DNA of 64,000 bases from Brevundimonas poindexterae. GTDB lineage: Bacteria > Pseudomonadota > Alphaproteobacteria > Caulobacterales > Caulobacteraceae. The notes beneath the pieces are model-generated. The model was not told the origin of the DNA. It saw nothing but the letters and a program-made list of their open reading frames with translations, and searched no databases. The stretch lies in contig NZ_JAIVLL010000001.1 of the NCBI RefSeq assembly GCF_020524625.1, positions 682,001-746,000 of the forward strand. Reading direction: 5' to 3'. This document shows positions 28,103 to 36,223 of the stretch, piece after piece. The first letter of the stretch is position 1; every line of letters starts with the position of its first letter. The position numbers and the translations under genes are program-made.

Positions 28103-29695
28103 TTACATCCTGAACACGCCGAACGGCGTGTCGGGGATCGGGGCATTCAGGCTGGCGCTGATGGCCAAGCCCAGCACGTCGCGGGTCTGGACCGGGTCGA
28201 TCACGCCGTCATCCCACAAACGCGCGGTGGCGTAATAGGGGTTGCCCTCGTCCTCATATTTCTGGCGGATCGGCGCCTTGAAGGCCTCGGCCTGATCCTC
28301 GGTCCAGGTGTCGGCGTCGCGGTGCACGGTCGCCAGCACACTGGCCGCCTGCTCGCCGCCCATCACCGAAATCCGGCTGTTCGGCCATGTGAACAGGAAG
28401 CGCGGGCTGTAGGCCCGGCCGCACATGCCATAGTTGCCGGCGCCGAAGCTGCCGCCAATCAGCACGGTGAATTTCGGCACCTCGGCACTGGCCACGGCGG
28501 TGACCAGCTTGGCCCCGTTCTTGGCGATGCCCTCGGCCTCATACTTTCCGCCGACCATGAAGCCGGAGATGTTCTGCAGGAACACCAGCGGAATCTTGCG
28601 CTTGCAGGCCAGCTGGATGAAGTGCGCCCCCTTCAGCGCGCTCTCCGAGAACAGCACGCCATTGTTGGCCAGAATGGCGACCGGATAGCCCCAGATGCGG
28701 GCAAAGCCGCACACCAGCGTCGTGCCATAGTCGCGCTTGAACTCGTCGAACTCCGAGCCGTCGACCGTGCGGGCGATCACCTCGCGCACGTCATACGGCG
28801 CGCGCACATCGTCGGGAATGATGCCGTACAGCTCTTCCGGGTCCAGCGCCGGCGGGCGCGGCTCGCGCACATCCAGCGGCACATCCTTGACCGTGTTCAG
28901 ATTGGCGACGATCGAGCGCACGATCTCCAGCGCGTGTTCGTCATTCTCGGCCACATGGTCGACCACGCCCGACTTGCGGCCATGGGTGTCGGCCCCGCCC
29001 AGATCCTCGGCCGAGATCACCTCGCCCGTCGCCGCCTTCACCAGCGGCGGCCCGGCCAGGAAGATGGTGCCCTGATTGCGCACAATGACCGTCTCGTCCG
29101 ACATGGCGGGCACATAGGCGCCCCCCGCCGTACAGCTGCCCATCACACAGGCGATCTGGGGAATGTCGCGCGCGCTCATCCGCGCCTGATTGAAGAAGAT
29201 CCGCCCGAAATGCTCGCGGTCGGGAAACACCTCGGCCTGGTGCGGCAGGTTGGCCCCGCCCGAATCGACCAGATAGACGCAGGGCAGACGGTTCTGTTCG
29301 GCGATCTCCTGAGCCCGAAGGTGCTTCTTCACCGTCATGGGGAAGTAGGCACCGCCCTTCACCGTCGGGTCGTTGGCGACGATCATCACCTCGCGGCCCG
29401 ACACCCGGCCGACGCCACAGATCATGCCCGCGCCGGGCGCCTGATCGTCATACATCCCGAACGCCGCCAGCTGCCCGACCTCGAGGAAGGGCGATCCCGC
29501 ATCCAGCAACCGCTCGACCCGGTCGCGGGGCAGCAGCTTGCCGCGGCTGACGTGGCGCTCGCGCGATTTGTCAGAGCCGCCCCGCGCCGCCTGGGCCACC
29601 CGCTCGACCAGTTCGTCGCGCAGGCGGCGGTTGGTGCTCTCCAGCGCCTTGAAGGCCGGACTGGACGGATCGATCGCAGAGGTCAACTTGGGCAT
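28103..29695 (-). CDS. liuB: 3-methylcrotonyl-CoA carboxylase, carboxyltransferase beta subunit
   Basis: A 530-residue carboxyltransferase with the acyl-CoA (N) and biotin (C) crotonase-like halves. Features include [20 protein letters not shown], the [20 protein letters not shown] stretch and [15 protein letters not shown], which point to methylcrotonyl-CoA rather than propionyl-CoA carboxylase. It transfers CO2 from biotin on the alpha subunit. It is the first gene of the minus-strand leucine cluster; its start lies 95 bases from the divergent patatin gene, so both promoters must lie in that gap. Confidence 0.9.
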   Translation of the reverse strand: MPKLTSAIDPSSPAFKALESTNRRLRDELVERVAQAARGGSDKSRERHVSRGKLLPRDRVERLLDAGSPFLEVGQLAAFGMYDDQAPGAGMICGVGRVSGREVMIVANDPTVKGGAYFPMTVKKHLRAQEIAEQNRLPCVYLVDSGGANLPHQAEVFPDREHFGRIFFNQARMSARDIPQIACVMGSCTAGGAYVPAMSDETVIVRNQGTIFLAGPPLVKAATGEVISAEDLGGADTHGRKSGVVDHVAENDEHALEIVRSIVANLNTVKDVPLDVREPRPPALDPEELYGIIPDDVRAPYDVREVIARTVDGSEFDEFKRDYGTTLVCGFARIWGYPVAILANNGVLFSESALKGAHFIQLACKRKIPLVFLQNISGFMVGGKYEAEGIAKNGAKLVTAVASAEVPKFTVLIGGSFGAGNYGMCGRAYSPRFLFTWPNSRISVMGGEQAASVLATVHRDADTWTEDQAEAFKAPIRQKYEDEGNPYYATARLWDDGVIDPVQTRDVLGLAISASLNAPIPDTPFGVFRM

Positions 29696-29790
29696 GCCCT
29701 CCCTTTAGGCAGCTTTCCGCCGATGGGCAAAGGGGACGAAACTGCCAGGCGACGGATGACCACGCCCCCCGGAATCTGCCATAAGGCCGT

Positions 29791-31620
29791 ATGGCCAAGG
29801 CGCGCACCGACACCCTCGAAGCGGCACTTCAGAACCTCTTCACCGGCGGCGACACCACCCGGGTCAGCTGGTTTGCCCTGACGGGCGGCGAGCAGCTGTT
29901 TGGCGAGGGCGATCCGGCCGACACCCTTTATCTGGTGCGCTCCGGCCGTCTCGGCGTCTTCTGCCACGACGGGGATCAGACGCCACGCTTCCTCGGCGTC
30001 GTCCGCCCCGGCGAGCCGGTCGGCGAAATGTCCATGCTGGCCGGCACACCCCATACCGCCAGCGTGGTGGCCCTGCGCGATTCCGAAATCCTGGCCCTGC
30101 CGCGCGAGACCTTCTTCGAGGCTGCCCGCAGCCAGCCCGATCTGATGGTCGAGCTGTCCCGCCTGATGATCCGACGCTCGCGCGACAAGACCCTCGGCGG
30201 CAGCGAACCCAGTGTGTTCGGCTTCATCTCTGCACGGCCCAAGCCCATCCGCGCCTTCGTCGAGCGTATCGCTGCCTGTATCGAGGCCGACGGCTTCACC
30301 TGCCAGATCATTGATCATTCGGCCCTGACCTCGGTCGCAGACTGGTTCAGCCGCGTCGAGGACAGCCACGATTACGTCCTCTATGTCGCCGAGGCCGACG
30401 AGCCCGCCTGGGCCCAGCTGTGCACCCGTCAGGTCGACCGCCTGTTCATCGTCGGCAACCCCCTGAACACGCCGCCGGGCGCCAACCTGCCCCGCAATCC
30501 GGCACTGGACGCCCAGCAGCGCACCGATCTGATCCTGCTGCGCGATCCGCGCATGCCCCGCCCCGCCAACACCTCGGTCTGGCTGGATGCCGTCAAGCCC
30601 GGCCGCTGGTTCCAGGCCATGGACGGTCACCTCGGCGATGCCGCCCGTCTCGCCCGCGTCGTCACCGGCACGGCCGTGGGCGTGGTGCTATCGGGCGGCG
30701 GGGCCCGGGCCTATGCCCATCTCGGCGCACTCAGGGCCCTGCGCGATGCCAAGGTCCCGCTCGACTTTATGGGTGGCGCCTCCATGGGAGCAGTCATCGC
30801 CGCCGGTCCGGCGCTCGGCTGGTCGCAGGACGAAATGGAGGACGAAATCAAGCGGGCTTTCGTGGCCAGCGATCCGCTCTCGGACATCACCTTCCCGCTG
30901 ATCGCCATGACCCGGGCGGGCAAGGTCACGCGCCTGCTGCGCAACGCCTTTGGCGACACCGAGATGGCCGATATGGCCCTGCCCTACTTTGCCGTCTCGA
31001 CCAATCTGACGACAGGCCGGATTGAGGTGCACAAGCGCGGCCTTCTTCGCCGGGCCATGCGCGCCACCATCTCCATTCCTGGCGTCATGCCGCCGGTGGT
31101 CATGCACGATCAGGTCCTGGTGGACGGCGCCGTCCTGCGGAATTTCCCCGCCGAAACCATGCGCCAGATGAACGCCGGCCCCGTGATCGGCGTGGACATG
31201 TCCCAGGCGCGCGGGGTCGACCCCGCCACCCTCCAGAACCCGCCCTCCTGGTGGCGGTGGATCCTGTCCGGGGACTGGAAGAACGGCCCGCCCATCGTGG
31301 CCCTGCTGATGCGCGCCGCCACCCTGACCAGCGACGCCGATATCGAAACCTCGCGCAGGGCCACGGACCTGCTGATCCAGCCCGAGCCCGAGGGCATGGA
31401 TATCCGCGACTGGAAAGCCTACGACATCGCCGTTGGGGCTGGCTATGAGGCCGCGCACGCGGCCCTCTCGGAACTGGACGGCCCTGTCACCCGGCTCCGG
31501 CAGGACCGGAGCCGTCAGGCCGAGGCCGCCGAGACCGTCACCGCGCCCGAGCCACCAGAAAAAGCCTCGGGAAAGGCAAAAGCGTCACGCCGTCAGACCG
31601 CTTCGGAAAGGCCCGGTTGA
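29791..31620 (+). CDS. Cyclic-nucleotide-binding patatin-like phospholipase
   Basis: A 609-residue two-domain protein. Residues 25-130 form a cNMP-binding domain (FGEGDPADTLYLVRSGRLGV, then GEPVGEMSMLAGTPHTASVV); a linker domain follows. Residues 295-475 are a patatin hydrolase with the oxyanion loop GGGARA, nucleophile GGASMG (Ser331) and catalytic Asp445 in VDGAVLRN. This is the neuropathy-target-esterase type, a membrane-associated phospholipase. The C-terminal tail of about 50 residues is Ala/Pro/Lys-rich. The last 83 bases overlap the 3' end of the convergent tam gene. Confidence 0.9.
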   Translation: MAKARTDTLEAALQNLFTGGDTTRVSWFALTGGEQLFGEGDPADTLYLVRSGRLGVFCHDGDQTPRFLGVVRPGEPVGEMSMLAGTPHTASVVALRDSEILALPRETFFEAARSQPDLMVELSRLMIRRSRDKTLGGSEPSVFGFISARPKPIRAFVERIAACIEADGFTCQIIDHSALTSVADWFSRVEDSHDYVLYVAEADEPAWAQLCTRQVDRLFIVGNPLNTPPGANLPRNPALDAQQRTDLILLRDPRMPRPANTSVWLDAVKPGRWFQAMDGHLGDAARLARVVTGTAVGVVLSGGGARAYAHLGALRALRDAKVPLDFMGGASMGAVIAAGPALGWSQDEMEDEIKRAFVASDPLSDITFPLIAMTRAGKVTRLLRNAFGDTEMADMALPYFAVSTNLTTGRIEVHKRGLLRRAMRATISIPGVMPPVVMHDQVLVDGAVLRNFPAETMRQMNAGPVIGVDMSQARGVDPATLQNPPSWWRWILSGDWKNGPPIVALLMRAATLTSDADIETSRRATDLLIQPEPEGMDIRDWKAYDIAVGAGYEAAHAALSELDGPVTRLRQDRSRQAEAAETVTAPEPPEKASGKAKASRRQTASERPG

Positions 31621-32338
31621 GCGCCTCTTCCAGCGCCGCCAGATAGGCCGACTTCAGCCCGGGTGCTGAAGCCAGGGCCGTCAGATACGGCCGCAACGCC
31701 GTTCCGGACATCCAGGTCAGCACCGCATTCTCGCCCGTCAGGGCATGCAGATAGGTGGTGGACCAGATGTCGACCTCGGCACCCGCCCCGGCCAGTAGAT
31801 AGTAATAGACCTCGGCGGAGGGAAGGGGTGCGATTGTCGAGACGTCCCGCAGCGTGCCGGCCCACGGCCCGTCCTCCGCGACTTCTCGCATCAGACTATG
31901 ATGGCGGGTCTCAAACGCCATCGGCATTTGCACGGCCAGCACGCCGCGCGAGTCCAGCTGACCGGCCAGACGCGGGAAGAGCTGGTCGTGCCGGCCCAGC
32001 CACTGCAGCGAGGCATTCGCCAGAATCAGATCGACGGGCTGCCCGGCGGTCCAGTCAGCGATATCGCCCTGACGCCACTGCACCCGGTCGTCCCGCGCCC
32101 GCGCATCGGCCAGCATGTCCCCGCTTTGCTCCAGCCCGTGAACCTCGGCGGCCGGATAGCGCCGCTTCAGCAGACTGGCGTGATGCCCGTCACCGCAGCC
32201 AAGGTCCCAGATCACGCGGGGCTGCAGATCGTCGGGCAACCGGACCAGCAGGTCCAGCGCCGCACGATCGCGCTCGGCCTCGAACCGGTTGTAGGTTTCG
32301 GGATCCCAGTGAACCGGATCGGAGGGAGAGAGGATCAT
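31538..32338 (-). CDS. tam: Trans-aconitate 2-methyltransferase
   Basis: An S-adenosylmethionine-dependent class I methyltransferase of 266 residues. Motif I is WDLGCGDGHHASLLKRRYP, followed by the acidic GLEQSGDMLADARAR and motif IV VDLILANASLQWL, which closely matches Tam. It esterifies the toxic aconitase by-product trans-aconitate. The 3' end overlaps the patatin gene by 83 bases on the opposite strand, so one of the two C-termini may be recently extended. Confidence 0.82.
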   Translation of the reverse strand: MILSPSDPVHWDPETYNRFEAERDRAALDLLVRLPDDLQPRVIWDLGCGDGHHASLLKRRYPAAEVHGLEQSGDMLADARARDDRVQWRQGDIADWTAGQPVDLILANASLQWLGRHDQLFPRLAGQLDSRGVLAVQMPMAFETRHHSLMREVAEDGPWAGTLRDVSTIAPLPSAEVYYYLLAGAGAEVDIWSTTYLHALTGENAVLTWMSGTALRPYLTALASAPGLKSAYLAALEEALNRAFPKRSDGVTLLPFPRLFLVARAR

Positions 32339-32388
32339 GGGGACAGCCTCCCCATTGTCGCGACCCGGTCAAGCGGGGCGCTTCGCGA

Positions 32389-32465
32389 TGGTACAGCCTC
32401 TCAGGATCGAACTGAGGACCTCCGGCTCCACAAACCGGCGCTCTAACCAGCTGAGCTAAGGCTGC
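32389..32465 (-). tRNA. tRNA-His (GTG), alphaproteobacterial type
   Basis: Seventy-seven bases with encoded CCA. The anticodon loop TTGTGGA gives GTG. The acceptor stem is GCAGCCT paired with AGGCTGT, so the first pair is G1-U72 and the discriminator is A73; no extra G at position -1 is encoded. This is the unusual tRNA-His known from many alphaproteobacteria whose HisRS does not need G-1. Confidence 0.96.
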
Positions 32466-32547
32466 ACATCTCGTCGCGAGGGCGGTTCTCTAGCGGGCCT
32501 CGCGGTCGGGGGCAAGCGGCTCTTTCGAATTCACTGCCCCGTCCGGA

Positions 32548-33300
32548 TCAGCTGTAACCCTTGGACTGGATATAGCGCTCGATCGCCTGGATGCGCGAGG
32601 CATCCGACGGGTGGGTCGAGGCGAACTCCGGCGTCTGGGTCTGACGTTGGGCAGCCATCAGACGCCACAGGGTCAGGGCCTCGGTCGGGCGATAGCCGGC
32701 GCGCACCATATAGTCGATGCCCAGCTGATCCGCCTCCAGCTCATGCTGGCGCGAGAAGGGCAGAAGCACGCCCAGCTGGGCCCCCAGCCCGCCCAGGGCG
32801 CCGACCGCCTGCCCATAGTCGCCCGAGGCACCCTGGATAGCCTGCAGGCCAATGCTGGTCACCGCCGTGCTGGAATAACGCTCGGCCGCGTGCTGGGCGA
32901 CAACATGGCCGACCTCATGACCGAGGACGGCAGCCAGCTGGTCGTCATTCTGCACCAGCGCCAGCAGACCGGTCGTCACGCCCACCTTGCCCGACGGCAG
33001 AACAAAGGCGTTCGGCGACGAGTCGACAAAGACCGCATAGTCCCAGTTGAGATTGGTCAGGCCGGCGGCCTGAACGATCCGCCCGCCAACGCGGCGAATG
33101 CGGGCATTGGCATTGGCGTCGCGGGACACCTGCTGCGTCCGCAGGGCATCGGCCCACGCCTGATCGGCCTGCTGCGTGAGGGACGCGTTGTCCACCAGCA
33201 GGAACTGGTTGCGGCCCAGCGCCTCGTTGTAGGCGCACCCTGCGACGAGGGCAGAGGCGGCGACCAGTCCGACAAGGACCTTGGGCACAGTGAGGGTCAT
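32548..33300 (-). CDS. M48 family zinc metalloprotease lipoprotein
   Basis: A 250-residue lipoprotein (lipobox VAGC, Cys22) with the zinc motif HEVGHVVAQH (His128, Glu129, His132) and the third-ligand glutamate in HELEADQLGIDYM. These are the features of the M48C peptidases related to YcaL/LoiP, which degrade misfolded outer-membrane proteins in the periplasm. It is separated from the TonB operon by a terminator and from tRNA-His by about 80 bases. Confidence 0.9.
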   Translation of the reverse strand: MTLTVPKVLVGLVAASALVAGCAYNEALGRNQFLLVDNASLTQQADQAWADALRTQQVSRDANANARIRRVGGRIVQAAGLTNLNWDYAVFVDSSPNAFVLPSGKVGVTTGLLALVQNDDQLAAVLGHEVGHVVAQHAAERYSSTAVTSIGLQAIQGASGDYGQAVGALGGLGAQLGVLLPFSRQHELEADQLGIDYMVRAGYRPTEALTLWRLMAAQRQTQTPEFASTHPSDASRIQAIERYIQSKGYS

Positions 33301-33390
33301 CAGGGAATCTCCCGGAGTGTTTCAGGATAGCGGTGAAGCTTGAACCCGCTGGGGCCGAAATTGATCCAGCCCGCACGACAACCGGCGGGC

Positions 33391-33426
33391 AAGAAAAAAC
33401 GCCCCGGAGCGGACTCCGGGGCGTTT
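33391..33426 (-). terminator. Rho-independent terminator of the exbB-exbD-tonB operon
   Basis: A perfect 13-bp stem (33397-33409 with 33414-33426, loop CGGA) of AAACGCCCCGGAG and its complement, followed on the minus strand by a run of six T with stem T's included. It starts 15 bases after the tonB stop codon. Confidence 0.9.
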
Positions 33427-33441
33427 CCATTTTCAGTCGAC

Positions 33442-34173
33442 CTAGTCCGCGATCGGGAACCGGATCGTGACGTTGAACGTCGCGTTCTCGGCGGCCCCAT
33501 CCACGGTCCGCGGCGACAGTTCGCCGCGCTGGACCACCCGGACTGCGGCCCGGCCGAAGCCGTATCCGCTGGGCGTTTCCGACACCACCTGGCAGTTGGC
33601 GGGTCGGCCGTTCGCCTGGGCGGTACACCGCACGGTGGCTTCACCGCTGGTGCCCGAGTTCAGCGCCCGATCGGGGAAGTCCCGCTCGGTGGGCTGGGGA
33701 CGACGCGACCACGACGGGTTCGTGATCACCGAGGGGCGGACCGGCGGCGCCGGCGGAGCCGGAGGCGGCGGGGGCCCGGGGATGTTGATCGGCGGTCCCG
33801 TGTACTCCTGACGGTCCTCTTTCGGCACCGGCGGAATGGGCAGCGGGGCCGGCGGCGTGATCGGCGAAGGCAGCGGCTCGCGCGGCTGGATCTTCGGCGG
33901 CGGAGGGGTATCCGTCGGAGGCGGCGGAGGCGGAGGAGGCGGCGGCGGAGGCGGAGGGATCGGATCGATCAAATCCACCTGCACCGACTCATCCGAGTAC
34001 TCCGGAATCTTCAGCTCGAACTTCGTCTTGTCGATGAAGTAGAGCATCACCCCGAACAGGATGGTGACGACGACCAGCACGATCAGCCAGACGCCAAGCG
34101 AGACCCCCAGGAAGCCCTTCTTGCGAGGGGCGTCATAGCGACTGCGATGGTACTCAACGGGTGTATCGGTCAT
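33442..34173 (-). CDS. tonB: Energy transducer TonB
   Basis: A 243-residue inner-membrane protein with one N-terminal anchor (GVSLGVWLIVLVVVTILFG, about residues 24-42), a long Pro-rich periplasmic spacer including a run of 14 prolines at about residue 78, and a C-terminal TonB domain (NSGTSGEATVRCTAQANGRP, then GFGRAAVRVVQRGELSPRT). It passes proton-motive energy from ExbB/ExbD to outer-membrane receptors. It is the last of three genes and is followed by a terminator. Confidence 0.92.
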   Translation of the reverse strand: MTDTPVEYHRSRYDAPRKKGFLGVSLGVWLIVLVVVTILFGVMLYFIDKTKFELKIPEYSDESVQVDLIDPIPPPPPPPPPPPPPPTDTPPPPKIQPREPLPSPITPPAPLPIPPVPKEDRQEYTGPPINIPGPPPPPAPPAPPVRPSVITNPSWSRRPQPTERDFPDRALNSGTSGEATVRCTAQANGRPANCQVVSETPSGYGFGRAAVRVVQRGELSPRTVDGAAENATFNVTIRFPIAD

Positions 34174-34184
34174 ATGCCCGTCCT

Positions 34185-34622
34185 TTACTCTGGCGCGTTG
34201 TCTTCGCCGACCAGGGCGACGCTATAGAAGCCATTGTCCTGCAGGGCATTCATCACCTGCATGAAATCGCCATAGCGCGTCTGCTGGTCGCCGCGGATGA
34301 AGATACGCTCTTCCTCCGGGTTACGCGTGCGGATCTGTGTGCGGAGATCGTCACCCAGGGTAGCCACCGAGGTCCGGAAGTCGCCGAGGAACACGTCCCC
34401 GTCGTTCTGGATCGAGATGAACACCGGCTTGGGCGGGTTCTCCTGCGGGTCTGCCGCGGCGGTGGGCAGTTTCACCTCGATCGACACGGTGGCCAGAGGC
34501 GCGGCCACCATGAAGATGATGAGGAGAACCAGCATGATATCAACGAAAGGCGTAACGTTGATCTCGCTGTTCTGCTCGACGTGATACTTTCCGCCGCCGC
34601 CTCCTGAGAGTTTTGCGGCCAT
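34185..34622 (-). CDS. exbD: Biopolymer transporter ExbD/TolR
   Basis: A 145-residue single-span membrane protein. The hydrophobic helix INVTPFVDIMLVLLIIFMVA carries the proton-channel Asp (in VDIM). A periplasmic domain follows (EERIFIRGDQQTRYGDFMQVM). The protein pairs with ExbB to power TonB. It is separated from tonB by 11 bases and from exbB by 5. Confidence 0.92.
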   Translation of the reverse strand: MAAKLSGGGGGKYHVEQNSEINVTPFVDIMLVLLIIFMVAAPLATVSIEVKLPTAAADPQENPPKPVFISIQNDGDVFLGDFRTSVATLGDDLRTQIRTRNPEEERIFIRGDQQTRYGDFMQVMNALQDNGFYSVALVGEDNAPE

Positions 34623-34627
34623 GAGCC

Positions 34628-35527
34628 TTACGCTCCCTTGTCGAGCTGACGCGAGATGGCGTTGAGCAGTTCAGCCGCAAAGCCGTCCGAACGCGTGCCG
34701 TAGGCGGCGATGCGGGTGTTGAAGTAGTTGTAGAAGATAACCGCCGGGATAGCGGCGAACAGACCGATACCGGTGGCCAGCAGGGCCTCGGCGATACCCG
34801 GGGCCACGACGGCCAGGTTGGTCGTGTTCGACTGGGCGATACCGATGAAGGAGTTCATGACGCCGTACACCGTACCGAACAGACCGACGAACGGACCGGA
34901 CGAACCGACCGAGGCAAGGAACTGCTGACCGCCCGAGAGGCGACCGGCCAGACCAGATTGCACCGCGGCAACGGCGGTCGAGGCGCGGGTGATGGCCGAG
35001 TCACGGTGCTCACCGGTGACCGACAGACCGGCCTGACGCGACAGTTCGACTTCTTCAGTGGCCGCGGCGGCCATGTCGGCCAGCGGGTTACCATCGAACT
35101 CGTCCGCCGTGGCGATCTTGCGCATGTCCGCGATCGAGCGGGCCCCGCGGAAGCTTTCCAGGAAGCGGTCGGTCTTGGAGTTCAGACCGGCGAACTCGAT
35201 AATCTTGATGATCAGGATGACCCACGAGAAGATCGAGGCCACCAGCAGGCCGATCATGACGATCTTCACGACGATGCCGGCTTCCATGAACATGGAGATC
35301 GGCGTGATGTCGCCGTGGCCTTCGCCGCCGACGGCGTCAGCGACGCTTTCCGGATCGGCTGCGGTGTCGACCGGGGCCGCGTCCGTGGCCGGAGCCTCGG
35401 TGGTGGTAGCTTCGGCAGTCGCCGGAGCCGGAGTCGCGGTGTCCTGAGCCAGGACCGGCGAGCTCGCCATCAGCACGGCGGCGCCGGCCATTGCGAGAAG
35501 GATGTTCGTCTTTTTGCTATCGCGCAT
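34628..35527 (-). CDS. exbB: ExbB/TolQ/MotA proton-channel protein
   Basis: A 299-residue protein of the ExbB type. Unlike the short E. coli form it has a signal peptide (to about residue 27, VLAQ) and an Ala/Thr/Pro-rich periplasmic segment of about 50 residues before the first helix (GIVVKIVMIGLLVASIFSWV), an extension common in alphaproteobacteria. The two channel helices lie near the C-terminus (SSGPFVGLFGTVYGVMNSF and GIAEALLATGIGLFAAIPA). It is the first gene of the exbB-exbD-tonB operon. A longer in-frame reading crosses a tRNA gene and is rejected. Confidence 0.92.
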   Translation of the reverse strand: MRDSKKTNILLAMAGAAVLMASSPVLAQDTATPAPATAEATTTEAPATDAAPVDTAADPESVADAVGGEGHGDITPISMFMEAGIVVKIVMIGLLVASIFSWVILIIKIIEFAGLNSKTDRFLESFRGARSIADMRKIATADEFDGNPLADMAAAATEEVELSRQAGLSVTGEHRDSAITRASTAVAAVQSGLAGRLSGGQQFLASVGSSGPFVGLFGTVYGVMNSFIGIAQSNTTNLAVVAPGIAEALLATGIGLFAAIPAVIFYNYFNTRIAAYGTRSDGFAAELLNAISRQLDKGA

Positions 35528-35907
35528 AGTTCGCCAGTTCCTGCGTTGTGGTCTGACCATAAAACCAAAAGGACCCGACCCCAGTGGCCGTACCCCAGTT
35601 GAAAACTCTGACTTCCCGACTTCAGACCTGAAGGGGTCCGACGTCGAAACGCCTTCGGATGCGACCGGTTGCCGAATGGAACCGGTGTCGGTGACAGATG
35701 CCTCCGGATCGAGATCCGGAACCCCCTGGCCACCCCCACCCAAGAAAGCAGTCACGCTCCCTTTGGCGAACGCATACCAGAGCGTCAAGTGCGCCGAGCC
35801 GCTTTTCCCCCGGCGCGAGAACACCTGTCGTTGGGGCACAGACTTCCCCCGGAAAGCGACATTTTCATGATATCTGGAATTTCCTGCCCCAAGGGGGTTC
35901 GGAGAAG
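35528..35907. promoter_or_regulatory. Non-coding upstream region of exbB with palindromes
   Basis: These 380 bases between exbB and tRNA-Phe hold no credible gene. Two inverted repeats stand out: ACCGGTT at 35664-35670 with AACCGGT at 35680-35686 (9-base spacer), and TCCGGATC / GATCCGGA at 35703-35720 (2-base spacer). Either could be an operator or a leader hairpin for the TonB operon. No confident -35/-10 pair was recognised. Confidence 0.35.
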
Positions 35908-35983
35908 TGGTGCCTGGGGGCGGATTCGAACCACCGACACGCGGATTTTCAATCCGCTGCTCTACCAACTGAGCTACCCAGGC
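35908..35983 (-). tRNA. tRNA-Phe (GAA)
   Basis: Seventy-six bases with encoded CCA. Acceptor GCCTGGG pairs with CCCAGGC, the anticodon loop in GGATTGAAAATCC gives GAA, and the T loop is GGTTCGAATCC. It closes the maf, RNase E/G, yacG run on the minus strand, the order often seen in alphaproteobacteria where a tRNA gene follows yacG. Confidence 0.98.
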
Positions 35984-36046
35984 GCGCTCCGGCGGGCGGG
36001 AGCGGGGTCTATAGGCGAGCGAATGCGGGGTGTCCAGCACCCTTCT

Positions 36047-36223
36047 TCACAGTTCGCTTTCGTCGTCCCGCCGATCGTCCTCGCCGCCCTCTGCGGGCTC
36101 CCCGGGAAGCACATATCCTCCCGTCAGCCAGCGCTGCAGATCAACGTCCGAACACCGTTTGGAACAAAACGGCCGATAATCCGGATGTGTGGAATTTTTC
36201 TTGCAGATCGGACACTTGGCCAT
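36047..36223 (-). CDS. yacG: DNA gyrase inhibitor YacG-type zinc protein
   Basis: A 58-residue protein translated from the minus strand: it begins MAKCPICKKNSTHPDYRPFC and continues SKRCSDVDLQRWLTGGYVLP. Four cysteines (4, 7, 20, 24) form the YacG treble-clef zinc site. In E. coli the protein binds GyrB and limits DNA gyrase. The C-terminal tail is acidic and disordered. Its start codon follows directly on the stop codon of the RNase E/G gene, so the two are coupled. tRNA-Phe lies downstream. Confidence 0.92.
   Translation of the reverse strand: MAKCPICKKNSTHPDYRPFCSKRCSDVDLQRWLTGGYVLPGEPAEGGEDDRRDDESEL

Noticed and set aside
20446-29881. Very long plus-strand open frames (up to 1201 codons) opposite metG, the MATE gene and the leucine cluster
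   Set aside because: They mirror real minus-strand genes and are rich in His, Arg and Gln; codon use in the true genes explains their lack of stops.
35528-36040. Upstream extension of exbB giving a 470-residue protein
   Set aside because: The extra sequence contains VAQLVEQRIENPRVGG, the well-known translation of a tRNA gene (tRNA-Phe here).
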